In this document: positions 1 to 13,500 of the stretch, piece after piece
How the letters are laid out: every line of letters starts with the position of its first letter
How positions within the stretch are numbered: position 1 is the first letter of the stretch
Assembly (NCBI GenBank): GCA_030762935.1
Contig: CM060882.1
Span: 21,829,001-21,893,000 of the forward strand
Reading direction: 5' to 3'
Source: Hymenopus coronatus
Lineage: Eukaryota > Arthropoda > Insecta > Mantodea > Hymenopodidae
Length of the DNA: 64,000 nt
Translations under genes and position numbers: made by a program
Notes under the pieces: generated by a model
Database searches by the model: none
What the model saw: only the letters and a program-made list of their open reading frames with translations
Told to the model about the DNA's origin: nothing

Positions 1-380
1 ATCCTCCATTACAGCTGACATTACAGTAGGTGCATTATAATAAATCTGATAAATATTGTCTATTGTTAATGACAAATTGTAATGTCGCCTTGAATGCCCA
101 CTGTTTATAGCATTATGCGAAGGATTTTACCATGCACTCAATTGCTTAGTAGTCCACATTCATTAGGCTACAGCAATACCATCAGTGGTAGCCTGAATTC
201 AAACGGGCTATAAATAGCATTAATTTGGAATAACATCAACAAAAAATTCAGTTTAATTATCACAATACTATTGCCTTAATATGAAAACATAAAGATAGTC
301 TATTAAACTTTGAAACCCCATCAGTTGACAGCTCAGTGAAGTTCATTATTCCCCCGCCACAGAGGTATGAATGAATGGCG

Positions 381-660
381 TGTTATTTATGGACGCTCTA
401 ACTATTGTGGTTCTCAGCGTCCCATTTTAAATTGGGCATGAAAGACCACTTAATTTTGCTCAGAGGCCTATCTATCAGGCTTGAGGTTCTTTTACGTGCC
501 GTAAATCTATGACACAGGACCAACGGCTTTACTTCCCTTCCAAAGAAAGCTATGCTAATGATTGTTACATGCAAAAAAGTCCATTGTCCTCCGCCAGGTT
601 TGAATCTGTGACCTTGGATATATGAAGTTAGCATGGTAACCACTATACCACAGAGGAGGT
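381..660 (-). repeat. tRNA-derived SINE, family A, copy 1
   Basis: Read on the minus strand it starts with a tRNA-like pol III promoter: A box TGGTATAGTGGTTACC, then a B-box-like GATTCAAACC about 45 bases on. The body contains the block TTTACGGCACGTAAAAGAAC, conserved in three other copies in this window. It lies beyond the 3' end of the kinesin gene. The remainder of 1-1350 shows nothing recognisable apart from a short TATG run near 1047. Confidence 0.75.
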
Positions 661-1354
661 AACAGCAGTCAGATGCCCAAGATTGAAAATGGAAGCAATA
701 TTTCCCCGAAACTAATCCATCATAAATTAAAGTATTAAGTGATGTGTTACAAAAGGACTGCACAAATATATACATGCAAAGACATCAATTAACTTATAGT
801 CTGTCCAGCCTTAGTTCACCAGTAATGTAAACAAAAGCAACAGGGTGCAATGGTTCTGATTGGTTGCTGAAAGAAGTAGATACCAAATATTATAAGACTA
901 TGCAATGTTGTTGAAATATCCTAGTAAGAGATAATAAACGTAAATTGGTTGAATTTTAATCATTATTTCCTTATGTAACAATGCACATGTCTTGTGCCAT
1001 TCATACATTGCAACAGACTAAGTTACCACATAGAGAGTGTAGTGTATGTATGTATGTATGTATGTAAGTATGTAAGCAATGGCAGGAAAACAATTATTCC
1101 TAACATATATAACATGTTTTGTAAAAAGTACCTTACTTTTGCATTAAACCATATTCTCAGCTCTATGGCAGAATTTACCGGTGTTTCCAAAAACAGTGCA
1201 AAACTTTTAAAATATCCAAGGTGTGACATCTTGTGCAAGCAGCTTTTCAACAAGTGACAGCCAAAAATGCAGTAAATGTATATAACATATTGTTTGGGAA
1301 GAGCAAACAAAGTGAGATTTGGAGGGAATGGCAGACATTGCATCGACCAACTAT

Positions 1355-1504
1355 TATCTATCTCAAAGTATTAATTTATTAATAATTTTAATATGACATT
1401 AATGTTATTGTTTTTCATCAGTTCCAGTGCAAATGCTAAAGGTGACTTGTATCTTGAAGGAGTGGAACCACTTCCATTTTCAGATTAGCTCTTCTGGGAA
1501 GTCA
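1355..1504 (-). CDS. Tentative last exon and 3'UTR of the kinesin-8 gene
   Basis: An acceptor-like ATAATGCAG ends at 1505. Joined to exon 9 in phase 1 it adds V-T-S-Q-K-S and a stop at 1487-1485. A minus-strand AATAAA lies at 1380-1375, about 105 bases downstream, so the 3' end would fall near 1355. The total would be 922 residues. The pyrimidine tract is mediocre and the exon too short for similarity support; the real last exon could lie elsewhere or outside the window. Confidence 0.3.
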
Positions 1505-4500
1505 CTGCATTATGAAGTGTATTAAAGTAATAGGCAAGTATGGTTGTCCATTTGCGAGTGCTAAAATATGCAAACAACTGTTGGAGTGAAGGACATCAGC
1601 CAACTTTCAAAACAACATGTCTGCATATTGTAATTTTACAGGAGAAGTTTTCATTTTATATTGAACGACTTGCTATTTTATTGTGTTTCATAGAGGGAAG
1701 CATTATCTGTGAACAGTGAAAGTAGGTAGCCATTTCTTTTCGTACCAAATGTAAGCACACAGTTTTACTATTGTACAACAGACGAACACAGCCTAGCACC
1801 ACATGGTGTGTACATGTACTTTTGCAGAATACATTCTAGTTTGCTTACATTGCCGGTGAAGTAAGGATGGGTAGATAATATGGTTATTCAACATAGTTAC
1901 AACTGAGAAAATGTGTACATTACTTACCATGTTTAAATTGCTTCTGTGGTGTCCTCAAATACCGTGGACTGACAGGAATAGGGATGTTTAGTGGCTTAGG
2001 AATGTGTTGCATCTTTGCAGTAGCCTGGACATTTCTGTTCAGAGGTAGCTTCTGTATGCTTGGTGTAGAGATGGGCTTCCTCACTGGCATTGGCTTTAAA
2101 CTTCTTGGTGCCGAAGGAACTTTTGGTTTCACAAACACTTCCCTGTTTTCTTTATTGCACAGTACTTTGGATATTTCTGGGGGAGTACTACCTGCCCTCT
2201 TCTTTGTGTTTACTTGTCCATTTGTTAAACCTATTAAATAAGAGAACATACTGAACATACTATCATAAACATATATTTGATGGCATTTTTCTATTTTTTT
2301 TTTTTAGCTCAACGTCCTTTAACCTGGTTGGTCATATCAGACAATGAATAAATTAGTGAAATGATGCTCAAATGATAATGGGGTCCATGGAGCTTAAAGT
2401 ATCCGACATTCGTCTTCTACTAACAATAAGAAGTTGTCTAAATTATGGGTTACTGAAAAAAATCATTAATAGTACCAAATACCTGAAAAGCCTCTCAACT
2501 GTGAAAGCAGGTGAACTGTGAAGTAAGCATAAAATACTTGTATCCGAGTGTAAAAGAAGCTATTATAGCAATGCAATTTCCAATTCAGATAATAAACCAA
2601 AACATATCTGAAAAATTGTAAATAATGAATTAGGGAAAGCTACTAGAAATATGATAAGTAAGGTACTTGTTGACGATAAATATACAGAGAATCCACTTAT
2701 GATTGCCAATGCTTTTGCTAATCACTTTTCCACTGTGATTTCAAATAAATTAAACCGGCATCTTCCAAACGTAAATGGTCAAGCTACTTTAGGTATCTTT
2801 AACAAGCAATCTATGGTTTTCTTTCCTATAACTGAATTGGAAATAGAAAAAAATATTAAACAGATTAAAAATACAAAAGCAGCTGGGTATGACCAAATAT
2901 CTGTAAATGTTATAAAAGCTATACTAAAGAACATCATTGTTCCTTTCACATATTTATTCAATTTCGCTATACTGACAGGTGAATTTCCAGACTGCAACAA
3001 AATGAATATGATAGTACCAGTATTTAAAAATGGTGACCCATGTAATATAAGAAATTATAGACCTACATCATTGTTAAGTTCTTTTTCTAAAATATTTGAA
3101 AAGATATTGCATAATAGACTCCTTAAGTTTTTAATAAACTACAATGTGTTAACTGTAAATCAGCATACATGGTAAATCAACTAGTACTGCCTGTGTTAAA
3201 CTTATTGATTTTATACATGATTGTATGGATCGAAATATGCATGTAGTTGGTCTGTTGTTTGATCTGAGTAGTGCATTTGACTCGATAGATCATCTGTTTT
3301 TAAAAACCAAGCTTTATAATTTGGGTATAAGAGGCATGGTGAGTGAATTAATCATGTCATTCGTTAAATCTAGAGAATCTGTAGTTAAAGTGAAGAACTA
3401 TTATTCCAGGAAGTATTCCCCCAGTTATGGAGTACCACAGGGTTCGGTCTTGGGACCTTTGTTGTTTATTTTATATGTTAATGATTTAGAACATCACAGT
3501 GATGTAGACTAACTATTTATGCTGACGATACTTCAGTTGCAGTATGTGCCAATAGTATCGAACTTAATTTGAAAAGTTATAAATTCTGTGAATTCTTTTA
3601 AAAAATGGTGCATTGCAAATAAACTTATTTTAAACCTTGACAAAACTGCTCGCTTGTATTTTAGTAACAAAAAGATTTTAAAAAATATAAATTTTAATAT
3701 GGGTGGTACTATTTTAAAGTGTCTTGACAAGACAAAATTTTTAGGCATTGTTTTAGATTAAAACCTTACTTGGGATGAACAGATTGATTTTATATGCACC
3801 AAATTAAATAAAGCATGCTTTGCTATTAGATGCCTGAAAATGTGTATGGATATTAACTGCTTGCTTTCTGTATATTATGTCACTGTACAATCAATTTTAT
3901 ACTACAATATTTTAATATGGGGATCTGCAACTGGAGTAAATACGGCAATATTTAATTCAGAAGAGAGTGCTAAGAATAATTTTTAATATGAAGCCAAGAG
4001 ATTCATTACGACATGTTTTTAAACAATTTTATATTTTTACTTTGATTTATTATTATATAATGCTGCACTATTTTATAAAAACCACTCATACTTATTCACT
4101 CTCAACTGTGACGTTCATAATCATTTTACTAGAAGTATGAATGACATCCATATAGAAAAATATAAAACAACTAAGTACTCAAAACCACCAAAGTGCTTCA
4201 TAAGTAAAATTGTCAATGCTCTCCCATATGAAATTATGAAAATAGATGACATGTGTAAATTTAAAAAATCACTACGTTCATTTTTACATGACAAAACTTT
4301 TTATTGTTTAAGTGAATTGTTTAATTAATGTACATTTTATGATGAGTATCTGTAGTGTGTGGCAAAAGACAATAAAATCTATCTAAGGATAAAGGAAAAC
4401 CCAGGGAAAAAAACCTTATCTGGGTAACTCGCTATAAGTTTTTTTTTTTTAATTTTTTTTTTTTATTTTTTGACAGAATGGGTTTAATTGTTTGAAGCAT

Positions 4501-7500
4501 AAAATATATTCCACATTAAGAGAGAGAAATAGATGATTTTCCACAAGGTATATAATTATATATAGTTAAAAATGTATTGAAGGGGAAATCTGTTTCAATA
4601 CCATGGTCCAACCCCAACGCCACTGTAGCAAAAAATGGAAATGGGAGTTTTTATTTATGGACACTTTTAACTGCTGTGATTCTCAGTGTACCATTCTACA
4701 CTGGACACAATACCACTAAATTCTGCTCAGAGGCCTCTTATCAGGCTTAAGGTTATTTTACGTGCCATAATCTACGACATGGGACCAACAGCTTTTCTTC
4801 CCTTCTGAAGGAAGCCAAGTTAAGGATTTTTACACCTGAAGGATTTTTTTAAAAATTTCCAGACTTACTGTACAATTACAATGTTGTTTCCTGATACAGA
4901 GTGGTTTGTCCATTCCTGGCCATATCATGTTTTGCCTCACCTCACGTCATAAAAGGACAGAATTCAAGCAGTCTGTTTAAAAGGTGCCATTAAATAGTAA
5001 ACTTTTGCTATATCTGCTTAATGTAGGTTTAACTTGCACACAAGACAGGATTCAGTGGACTCAGAATAGGTCTGATTTTGTCAATTTCAATTGAGTAGGG
5101 AAAGGTAAAAGAAAGTGGGTTTACCTACAGGAAACATTTAAAATCTTAGAAATATACAATCAGTGCATCTACGCTTTCAACTATTAAGACTGAAAGAAAA
5201 TAGAGGAAAGTGTCGAGTCAGATTCTACTGTTCTGCAATGCAAAAGAATAGGAGCTGCTGAATTATGAACAAATCGACAAAGCATATAGCATAGCAGCAA
5301 TGTTGATGCACATTGTTGTAGCACTCCCAGACTTGCATATGTTGTTATCTGAACTTGGGAAAAGTTGCTTTGGCTTAGCACAACTCAGTGTTGTCCATTC
5401 TCAAAATGTTTGTATACACATTAATGACACTGCCAATTGCCAGGATCATATCAGCACAGCCAGTGTGCTGGAATTTCACCCTGCAGGAGTTCTTTTACAT
5501 GTCAATAAATATACTGTCATGAGGGTGTTAGTTTTAAGCACACTCAAACCTTTTGGAATGGCCCTAATACTACTTACTGAAAAATGTAAAAATGCTTGTT
5601 CCTTAATGACAGCAATTATGATTTAGAACTTAAAATTAAATATTTTGCTTGTCTCTAGTCACGAGCAAAGATGTTTGGTTAACATTCAAGTTGAAAGAGG
5701 AAAGAATGCATAGAAATATTAATACAATAAGAAATATAGTGACAGAATTTAACTCATCTTTGCATATAAATTCTTGTGTAAATTTATTTGCAAAGATGAA
5801 TGAAGCTTTGTCACAAAAAGTTTCTTGTTATATTAATATTTGTGTTGCTTACAGTTATTTAGCTTCAGTTTTTACGTATACTGTACAACATTACAGCAAA
5901 CTTGTAATAGAGAAATATGAACAAGTACTATGTAATTTCCACCTTACCTGCACAAAGAATGTTTGGTTGCAAACGGTTGTGATCTTTTAAGACTCTTTGT
6001 TTCCCTTCTAGAGGTGCTGCTTTCCTTGGTGACATTCTTATTTCAAAGGTACTGTTGAGAACTTCCGAGTTAATAGCACATTTTGACACAGTCTCTGGAG
6101 TATCATTTTCACTTTTTGGTTTTAAAAATGTACTGTTCAGCTCTGGGATTTGGAAATTACTGGGAAGTTCAAATGCAACTTCCACCTGAGCATCTGAGTT
6201 AGGTCCTTGAGAACTAACCTTGTCTTTCACAGGACTTGATGTCACAATAGTTGCAGTGTTATTCAGAGTGGAACTTTGTGGTAAAGCCTGATTTTGGGAG
6301 TAGTTTGGTGGCAAGTCAGAAGAAAGTGAAAACTGCTTGGAAAAGTCTGCTGTCATTTCTTCAAATATCTTATTGCTTACTTCACTTTGTTTGGTCTCTT
6401 TAACAAGGGATTTTATAGAAAGGTCACAGAAATCTTTCATGTTAAGGATGCATGATGAGTCTTCATTGTTTTGATCCTCTTGCCAACTGACAGCCTTTAC
6501 TCCCTCCAACATGCGAATCAGTTTCTGTTTTGAAACAAAATAAATTTAAAATCAACAAAATAAAACACAAATAAAAACAAAATGCAAACAAGTGGCACTA
6601 GAGATCTAGATGCTATAAAATTAGGAATTACTGTATTTATCTGAATACAAGGCAATGTTTTGTTTCTACAAATGTTAATTTTCAGAACTGGGGTTCATCT
6701 TGCATTTGTGAATATGCTTTTCATACACCATACGGGGGAAAAAGTAAGTGTCAAACTTCGCAGGTACAGCAGTGGCAAAGCCAGGAGGAAATGTTATAGA
6801 TTACCATCAAGGTTATGAGTATTCAGCAGATTTTGAGCATTTCATTTTCACACTGAAAATTAGCTGTTCAGGAGCTTATGAGCATTCTCATTGGAAAAAA
6901 GACTACTCCCTGAGACTAAAATAAAATTATAGGACTTCCTTTCACATCTGTGTTTGTGCATAATATTATATTGGAAGTCAATGGTCAAGCAGAAAGAAGG
7001 TGACGTTATGTTAAGTGTGTTGTCTAAATAGAAAATCTCATCTATAATCACCATTCCAGTATGCTGCTGTTGCCACCGTCGCCTACTGCACAAAAAGTGA
7101 TTTTGTATTTAGATAACATACATAATATGACACACCATATATGTTTTTATCTAATTTGAATTTATGCAGAAACTCACATTGCGAGCATGAGAGACTGAGA
7201 AAAGAGAACGAAATACAAGGTATATCCAATGATAAAACATGATGGCTTTGGCGGTGGCAGCATAGCTGTAACAAAGATTTTTATGGGCTATTTTCTGTTA
7301 AAACTACGTACTTAATATAACTAAATGTTTTACCTAGTTTGAATTTGCGCATAGTTCACATTGCAGAATATGTGCAGCCCACGGAGGGGAAATGTGCAGC
7401 TAACCTCTCTCATTCTGCTTGACCAATACATTAGGTGTAACCACTGATGTGAAAGGAAACCCCGTAATTTTATTTTAGTCTAAGAAAATTATCTTTTTCC

Positions 7501-10500
7501 ATTGAATGAGCTCATGACCTCTAACAGCCAATTTTCGGCACGAAATGAAACTCTCAAAATCTGCCGCACACATCAAAACCTTGCCAGTAATCTATACCAT
7601 TTCCCCCTCGGTTTCAGCATTGCTATACCCACAAAGTTTGAAACTTACTTTTTACCCTATATGTGGTATTCGGAAAACAAATCACAAATGCAAGACAAAC
7701 CCCAGTTCTGAACATTAATATTTTGGAAAAAGACAGTCTTATATTCAGATAAATACAGTATTTGTGAGCAAATTCCTTAAGTAATCAGTTTGTGAAAGAA
7801 ATAAAGTGTTGTAGTAAAAAGTGTGGTTTTGTAGCAATAAAAACAGTGTTTTTGTTACAATATGTTATTCCAAAATTAAGTTCAGAAAAAAGAGGGCTGT
7901 CTTGCATTAGAATTGTCTTGTATTTGGATGAACATGATACATTAAAAATCGTGTGTGAATTTCGGTTTATTTGCATACTGGGGGTATTTGCTGCCATAGC
8001 AGCAGAAGCTGAAGAATTAAACATTAACCTACTGAATTTGTGTTGCAATAGTGTGCAAAACAAAAGGGTAATTATCTCAAGAATGGAAGCTTTATTGAAG
8101 AAACATTTATCAAGGAAAAACACTCAAAACATGTTCCTTCATAGCTAAAAGGCTTGATCATACGTCACCTGACTTCCTATACACCTATCTGAAATTTACA
8201 GTAGGAAAATATGCAGAATGTGATATTTTATTAAATATGTTTGTTACCTGGTAGTGTGAACTCATGGTGGAAGTCAGCACGTTATGTCCCATTAAAAAGA
8301 AGTAATATTCTCTGAGTGTGATGCATAATCCCCTTATTATCTTCAACTGGCTCTCACTTTCCCTTTCCTGTATGCTCAGAAGCTGTTGTAAGTGTTCAAT
8401 TTGAAGTGTTTGTTGTTCTTTTTCAAAAGTCAACTTGCTCAGTTCAATGTCCTTGGCTATGGCACTCAGAGAGCCACTTTGTTCTAGTTCTGAAGACAAC
8501 ACTGCCTCTTTTTCTGTCTGACCTTTTAAGGCGGAGAGAGTCTTCTTCATCTTCTCTCTAATACTTGCAGCTCTTGCCTCAAACTGGCAGACTGAAGTTT
8601 TGATTCGGTTCATGCCCTGCAATTAAAAAAAGTGATGATTTAGCATTAGTACAAACCAGGAACATATCAGTTCACCTGCAACGACTGTGCAAATAATCTA
8701 TATGGGCTAAACTAAAAGAAACATAAAAACAAGAGCAAAAGAACACCTCAGAAATATTAAACAAAAACAAGAAGACAAATCAGTGGTAGCTTTGCATTTT
8801 TGGAAAGAGCAACACACCATAAATAGAAATCCAAAAATACTTCAAAATATTACACGGAAAACAGAATTAAAAGTTTGGGAAACACCTATATTTGGGAAAA
8901 CACGAACAAAGCTTTCAATTTCGAACGTACAGAGGTTCATCAAACCACCACTAGAGACAATGATAACCACTGCAGCAAGCAATACCAACAGACAACTAAG
9001 GGAATTGACAATGGAAGTACATAGCTTCTCAAACATGTTTTCCAATAAAAGTGATGTAGTGTTACAAAATTGAAACTCACTAATTAATTCTAATTGCAAT
9101 TGAATTACTTTAAAAAAACTGTACGAACATGAAATGTTTAAAAGAAAGAGTTGGGAGTTACTTAAATCATTACTATGTTTGGCTTTAAATGCATGTGAGT
9201 AAAGCTTCTCTAAAATAAATTATATTAAAAACCAGTAGCATAGTAGACTATGTGATTATCATTTATTTCATCTATTAAGGCTCTGTACATAATCCTTAGC
9301 AGCAATTGTAAAAAAAGACAACACTAGACCCTTTTCACCAGATGAATTTGTTCTCATGTAAACAAAGCACAAAATGCACTCCTCTGCTTAGTTGCTCTGA
9401 TTGGAGGGGTAACGGGACTACTTTCATAATCACGTACCATCAAGGAAGACAGCCCCTTGGAACTGTCATTGCTTTACTTCAACCTGTTAACCTCTTCATG
9501 GGATAATTGGACAACAATTGCATATAGCACTCCGAAATAAAGATATAGATAAGAAATATTTAAACACTATACAAAAATAAATACCAAAAACATATCTAAT
9601 CTCAATCTGATAAAGGTTGTATTCCATCCAGACAGTTCTGCTCCTCCCCTCTCCATCTTTTTCTGCTTACATTTTACTCTTAATGATGATGTCTACCCAT
9701 ACCAGGGAAGTTTCCTTGCAGATAACAATGATATTCTCACTGTTTCTTTTCCAGAATTCGAAATCAATGTCAAGTAACAGTTTATAAAGATCTGATGTGT
9801 TTCATTCACTTTCTCTACATCTCTGCAAAATATTGTTAAAAAGCTAATGCTTCTATTTACTTCATACTAATTGAGAAAAAATTACCAGAAATAGATTACT
9901 TGCTTCTTTGTAAATATAAACGAAATAAGGGAGTACAATAGGTTAAAGTGATAGTCTAAAGTTGGTTGCTATGCGATTGAAGTTCCTTTGTTTGTAACTT
10001 ACACTTTTCTCATACAGGATTTTGTGGACAGAAGTTCACAAAATGCTGTACAAGAAAAGTGTTGTTTTTTTTTTTTTTTGAATACAGGGGATCCTAAAAC
10101 ATATTTCCGGTGAAATCTCAGTATAAAATTTTTGGGTGGAATGCAAAACTTTCTCTATACACTATGTACATATTACATGCAGTGAAAGTAAAAAGATGTT
10201 TGCTTGAATGTAGGAAGGTTAGAGTCACCGTTTATAAACACAAGTAGTTTTTTGATTGTATTTGGCTTATTAATTTGCAGGCAATGATGGACTGTTTGAC
10301 GCACTACACTCCTACACTACATTTGACACACAGAACTTCTAGCACTTCTTTTTATGTTTCCTTGATTTTCCAGGCATGGTTAACTTGTATGTTCTAACCT
10401 TTCACTATATGCAGAATTTATGCTTAATGCACACACACACACTCTTGTAAACATTGCTGTCACATTAACAATATCCTTGATGGATGATATTTCTTACAGT

Positions 10501-13500
10501 TTGTGAAACAATTAAAAATTACAACTTTCTCACAGCTTCATAAAAAGGTTAACCTCTGCAATATTTTACAAACTGCATTTATTCAGCCATGTGTACTAAT
10601 GGCCTCAACTTCCTGCTTCCAAAACTCACCATCAGAATGCAGTTTATGCATCCTGTTTGCTCATTTTCTAATTAATTCCAATTCGATTGCTTACTTTAGA
10701 TTTATTTTGTTGCAACTCTACATAATCAAGCATTAAACATACCGTCGTAACATAATACAGAGGAGATCTCAGTGAACAACTTTGTAAGCGATGTACTTTG
10801 TAACCAATGTACCATCAGCCAATGAATGTACACTTGATTCACTTTTGTGCACATGTTTCTGTTTACATGAGTACCTATTCACTCTGTGAAAATGGTCTAG
10901 ATGCAGATGAGAAAATCCTCTTTTTTTTTTTAAAAATATTCCACTATGTTGCATAGCAGCATGCCCAAGTGCTTCATACTGAATAGAATGAGCTACTGCA
11001 TTTCTCCGCTGCTGTTTTAATTTGGACATGCCTGTGCAAGAAATACCTGGGTGAAAATGGACTAAAGATTTGATGTATGTTTTTTACCAAAAAAGCTCAC
11101 ACTGAGCTTCTGTAAGGTACCATAACAAAATTTCTGAGTTTCTCTTTCCACTGGCAATAGTTTCATGCTTCTAAATTTTATTATATGCAAGTTACACATG
11201 CTTGAAATCTGAAAGGTGTTTTAGGGGAAACTGTGTATTGCACTATTCACACAAAAAAAGCTTCAAGTCAATCATTCATGATACTTATTTGCCCACAATG
11301 GAGGTACTATGGGCCTTATTACTATGAAAAGTAACTCATCAGAAGTATATTTTTATTTTCTCTACTATGTACTTACAGAAAATAGAGGAAGTACCATGTT
11401 CCATCCAAAATTTCAATGTTGAGATTTCACTGGAATTATAAGTTTGAGCCCTATCAAATGCACCTCTGTTCAAAAGAAATAGCTTTTAGAAAAGATCTAT
11501 GTCAATTCATGTGTGAAAAGCATAATTTTTAAATGAGAAGTCTGATAAATTGAAGGGCTTAGGGCTGCAGATCCGGTTTTTCAGTTATGCAGTCCCACAG
11601 ATACACTACATAGACCTTTTTCTAAATGCTTGTTTTGGTTTCAGGTGTCCTTAACACATCTATTTCCAGTGAAATCTCTACATTAATTTTGGGTAGAATA
11701 CAAAACCTTTGCTTACTATGTGCATTGTACAGACATGCTAGAGAAAGTAAAAATTATTTTTTTTGTTTCAGGGGCCTTAAAGCATGTATGATATTAAATG
11801 TTTTTGAGGATTACAGTACTTCCCCTGCTTACTATACACATTCTCCATATCACTGCTAACGTCACAGAATAAAATGAAACAGCCAGCTGGCAGTTTGTGA
11901 ACAACTGAACTGTAAAATAAGAACTATAGCTTTCCTGGCGACGTGTTAATTCAAAATCTTCTCGGGCTTCTAGCCAGGTAATAACTTGGCTTGACACCAA
12001 CGTTTCGAAGAAGTGCATCTTCCTCGTCTTCACCCTGAAGACGAGGAAGATGCACTTCTTCGAAACGTTGGTGTCAAGCCAAGTTATTACCTGGCTAGAA
12101 GCCCGAGAAGATTTTGAATTAACTGAACTGTATTATACACCACCTGGCCATATTATTAAACGCACCTAGGCTATCTCACAGTTCACTAAATTCTAAGGAC
12201 TAGTGTAACAACAATGCTCATCTATCACCGTGAACCTCACTGGACAATGTTAGGGGACTATTGTTGTCTACAATGAACGCGTGTTATGCTGTTTCTGTGT
12301 TGTAAGAGTCAAAATTGTGGCTTCACAAGCTATATTTGCAGTAGTGCTAACAAAAGGAAAAGGTGCATTATAAGCTTGTGATATTAATACTTAAATTTGT
12401 AACTTGAAATGTGAATTTTAGGATTTTGTGTTTTCTATTCACAACATAATGGGCAAATCACGTGATCTGAACCTCAAAAAGTTTCAAAGGTAAAAACCTT
12501 GATTAAAACCAATTTGTTTTCAAATCAAAAGATTTCTCGAAGATTGAGGGTGTCTGAATCACGTGAGGCAAATTAAAAAGAAAGTTGAATTTGGTAAGGA
12601 CCTAGCCCCACAATGGAAGAATAAATGTGGGCAAAAAACAGATCACATCAACTTACTTGAAAAACATCTGTGAAAGAAACCAGTTTGCTAGTGCAAAAGA
12701 AATTAAATTCAAACTTGGAGTGAGTGGAATTGCTTCATCTGAAAGAACTTTCAGAAATGGAATTAAAAGGCTGCAAACCTGCTAAGAAACCAAAATAACT
12801 CCTGCCATGGTTGCTAACCAACTCAGCTGGGCAAAGGAGCTCCAGGATAAAAACCTCAACTTTTGAAAATCAGTAAATATGAAAATCTTCATTGTAAAAA
12901 TGCTTAATGAGTTAAACCTTACATTTGAAATGGATTATCCACAACTAAAGGTCACATTTGAAACAATTCACATTAGCTTCTTTTGTTTCAAGTTTGCTTT
13001 AACCTCTTAACATACAACAACGAGTATACTCATTTTTTCAAATTTGACAGCATGATAAAATGCAGAGTATACTCCGGCTTATCAATTCTGACCGGCATAC
13101 ATTTTAAAAGGTCTAAGTTACTCGTTCTATATCATGTTTTGGCACTTATTTGATATTTGCATAGAAATCACTGTGGTCTGTTGCTTTGAAAAGACCTTTG
13201 CTGTCCAAAAGAAGCGATATGTATGGAACTGTGCATCCAACAAGGAAAGAAATGCCGCATTCTTTCCGAAGACCAAGAAACTAAAAAAAGGGGAGGTTGC
13301 AGCATTTCAGCGAGGTAAACTAACTGCACTGAAATGGAAAGATAAAAGAGACGCCTGTATGCTGTCCACTATCCACAATGCAGAAATGCAACACGAAAAG
13401 TAAAAAACAAAGAAATTGTCAAACTAACGGCTGTATTTGCTTATAATGACACAATGGGAGGTGTGGATAAAGTAGACCAGCACATTGCAAAAAATCCATT

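Noticed and set aside
1047..1075. TATG direct repeats as a CRISPR-like or regulatory array
   Set aside because: A simple tetranucleotide microsatellite without spacers in a eukaryotic intergenic region.
1330..1480. Minus-strand GSGSTPSRYKSPLAFALELM frame as a kinesin tail exon
   Set aside because: It looks tail-like, but a stop lies just before it in frame and no acceptor gives the right phase.
5300..5990. Frames of 108 and 113 codons as small genes
   Set aside because: No domain, no splice or promoter context, and the second overlaps the exon 8 donor on the other strand.
11794..12033. 79-codon minus-strand frame reading through the hairpin
   Set aside because: It is a translation of the Penelope-type repeat arm and R1 end, with no protein signature.
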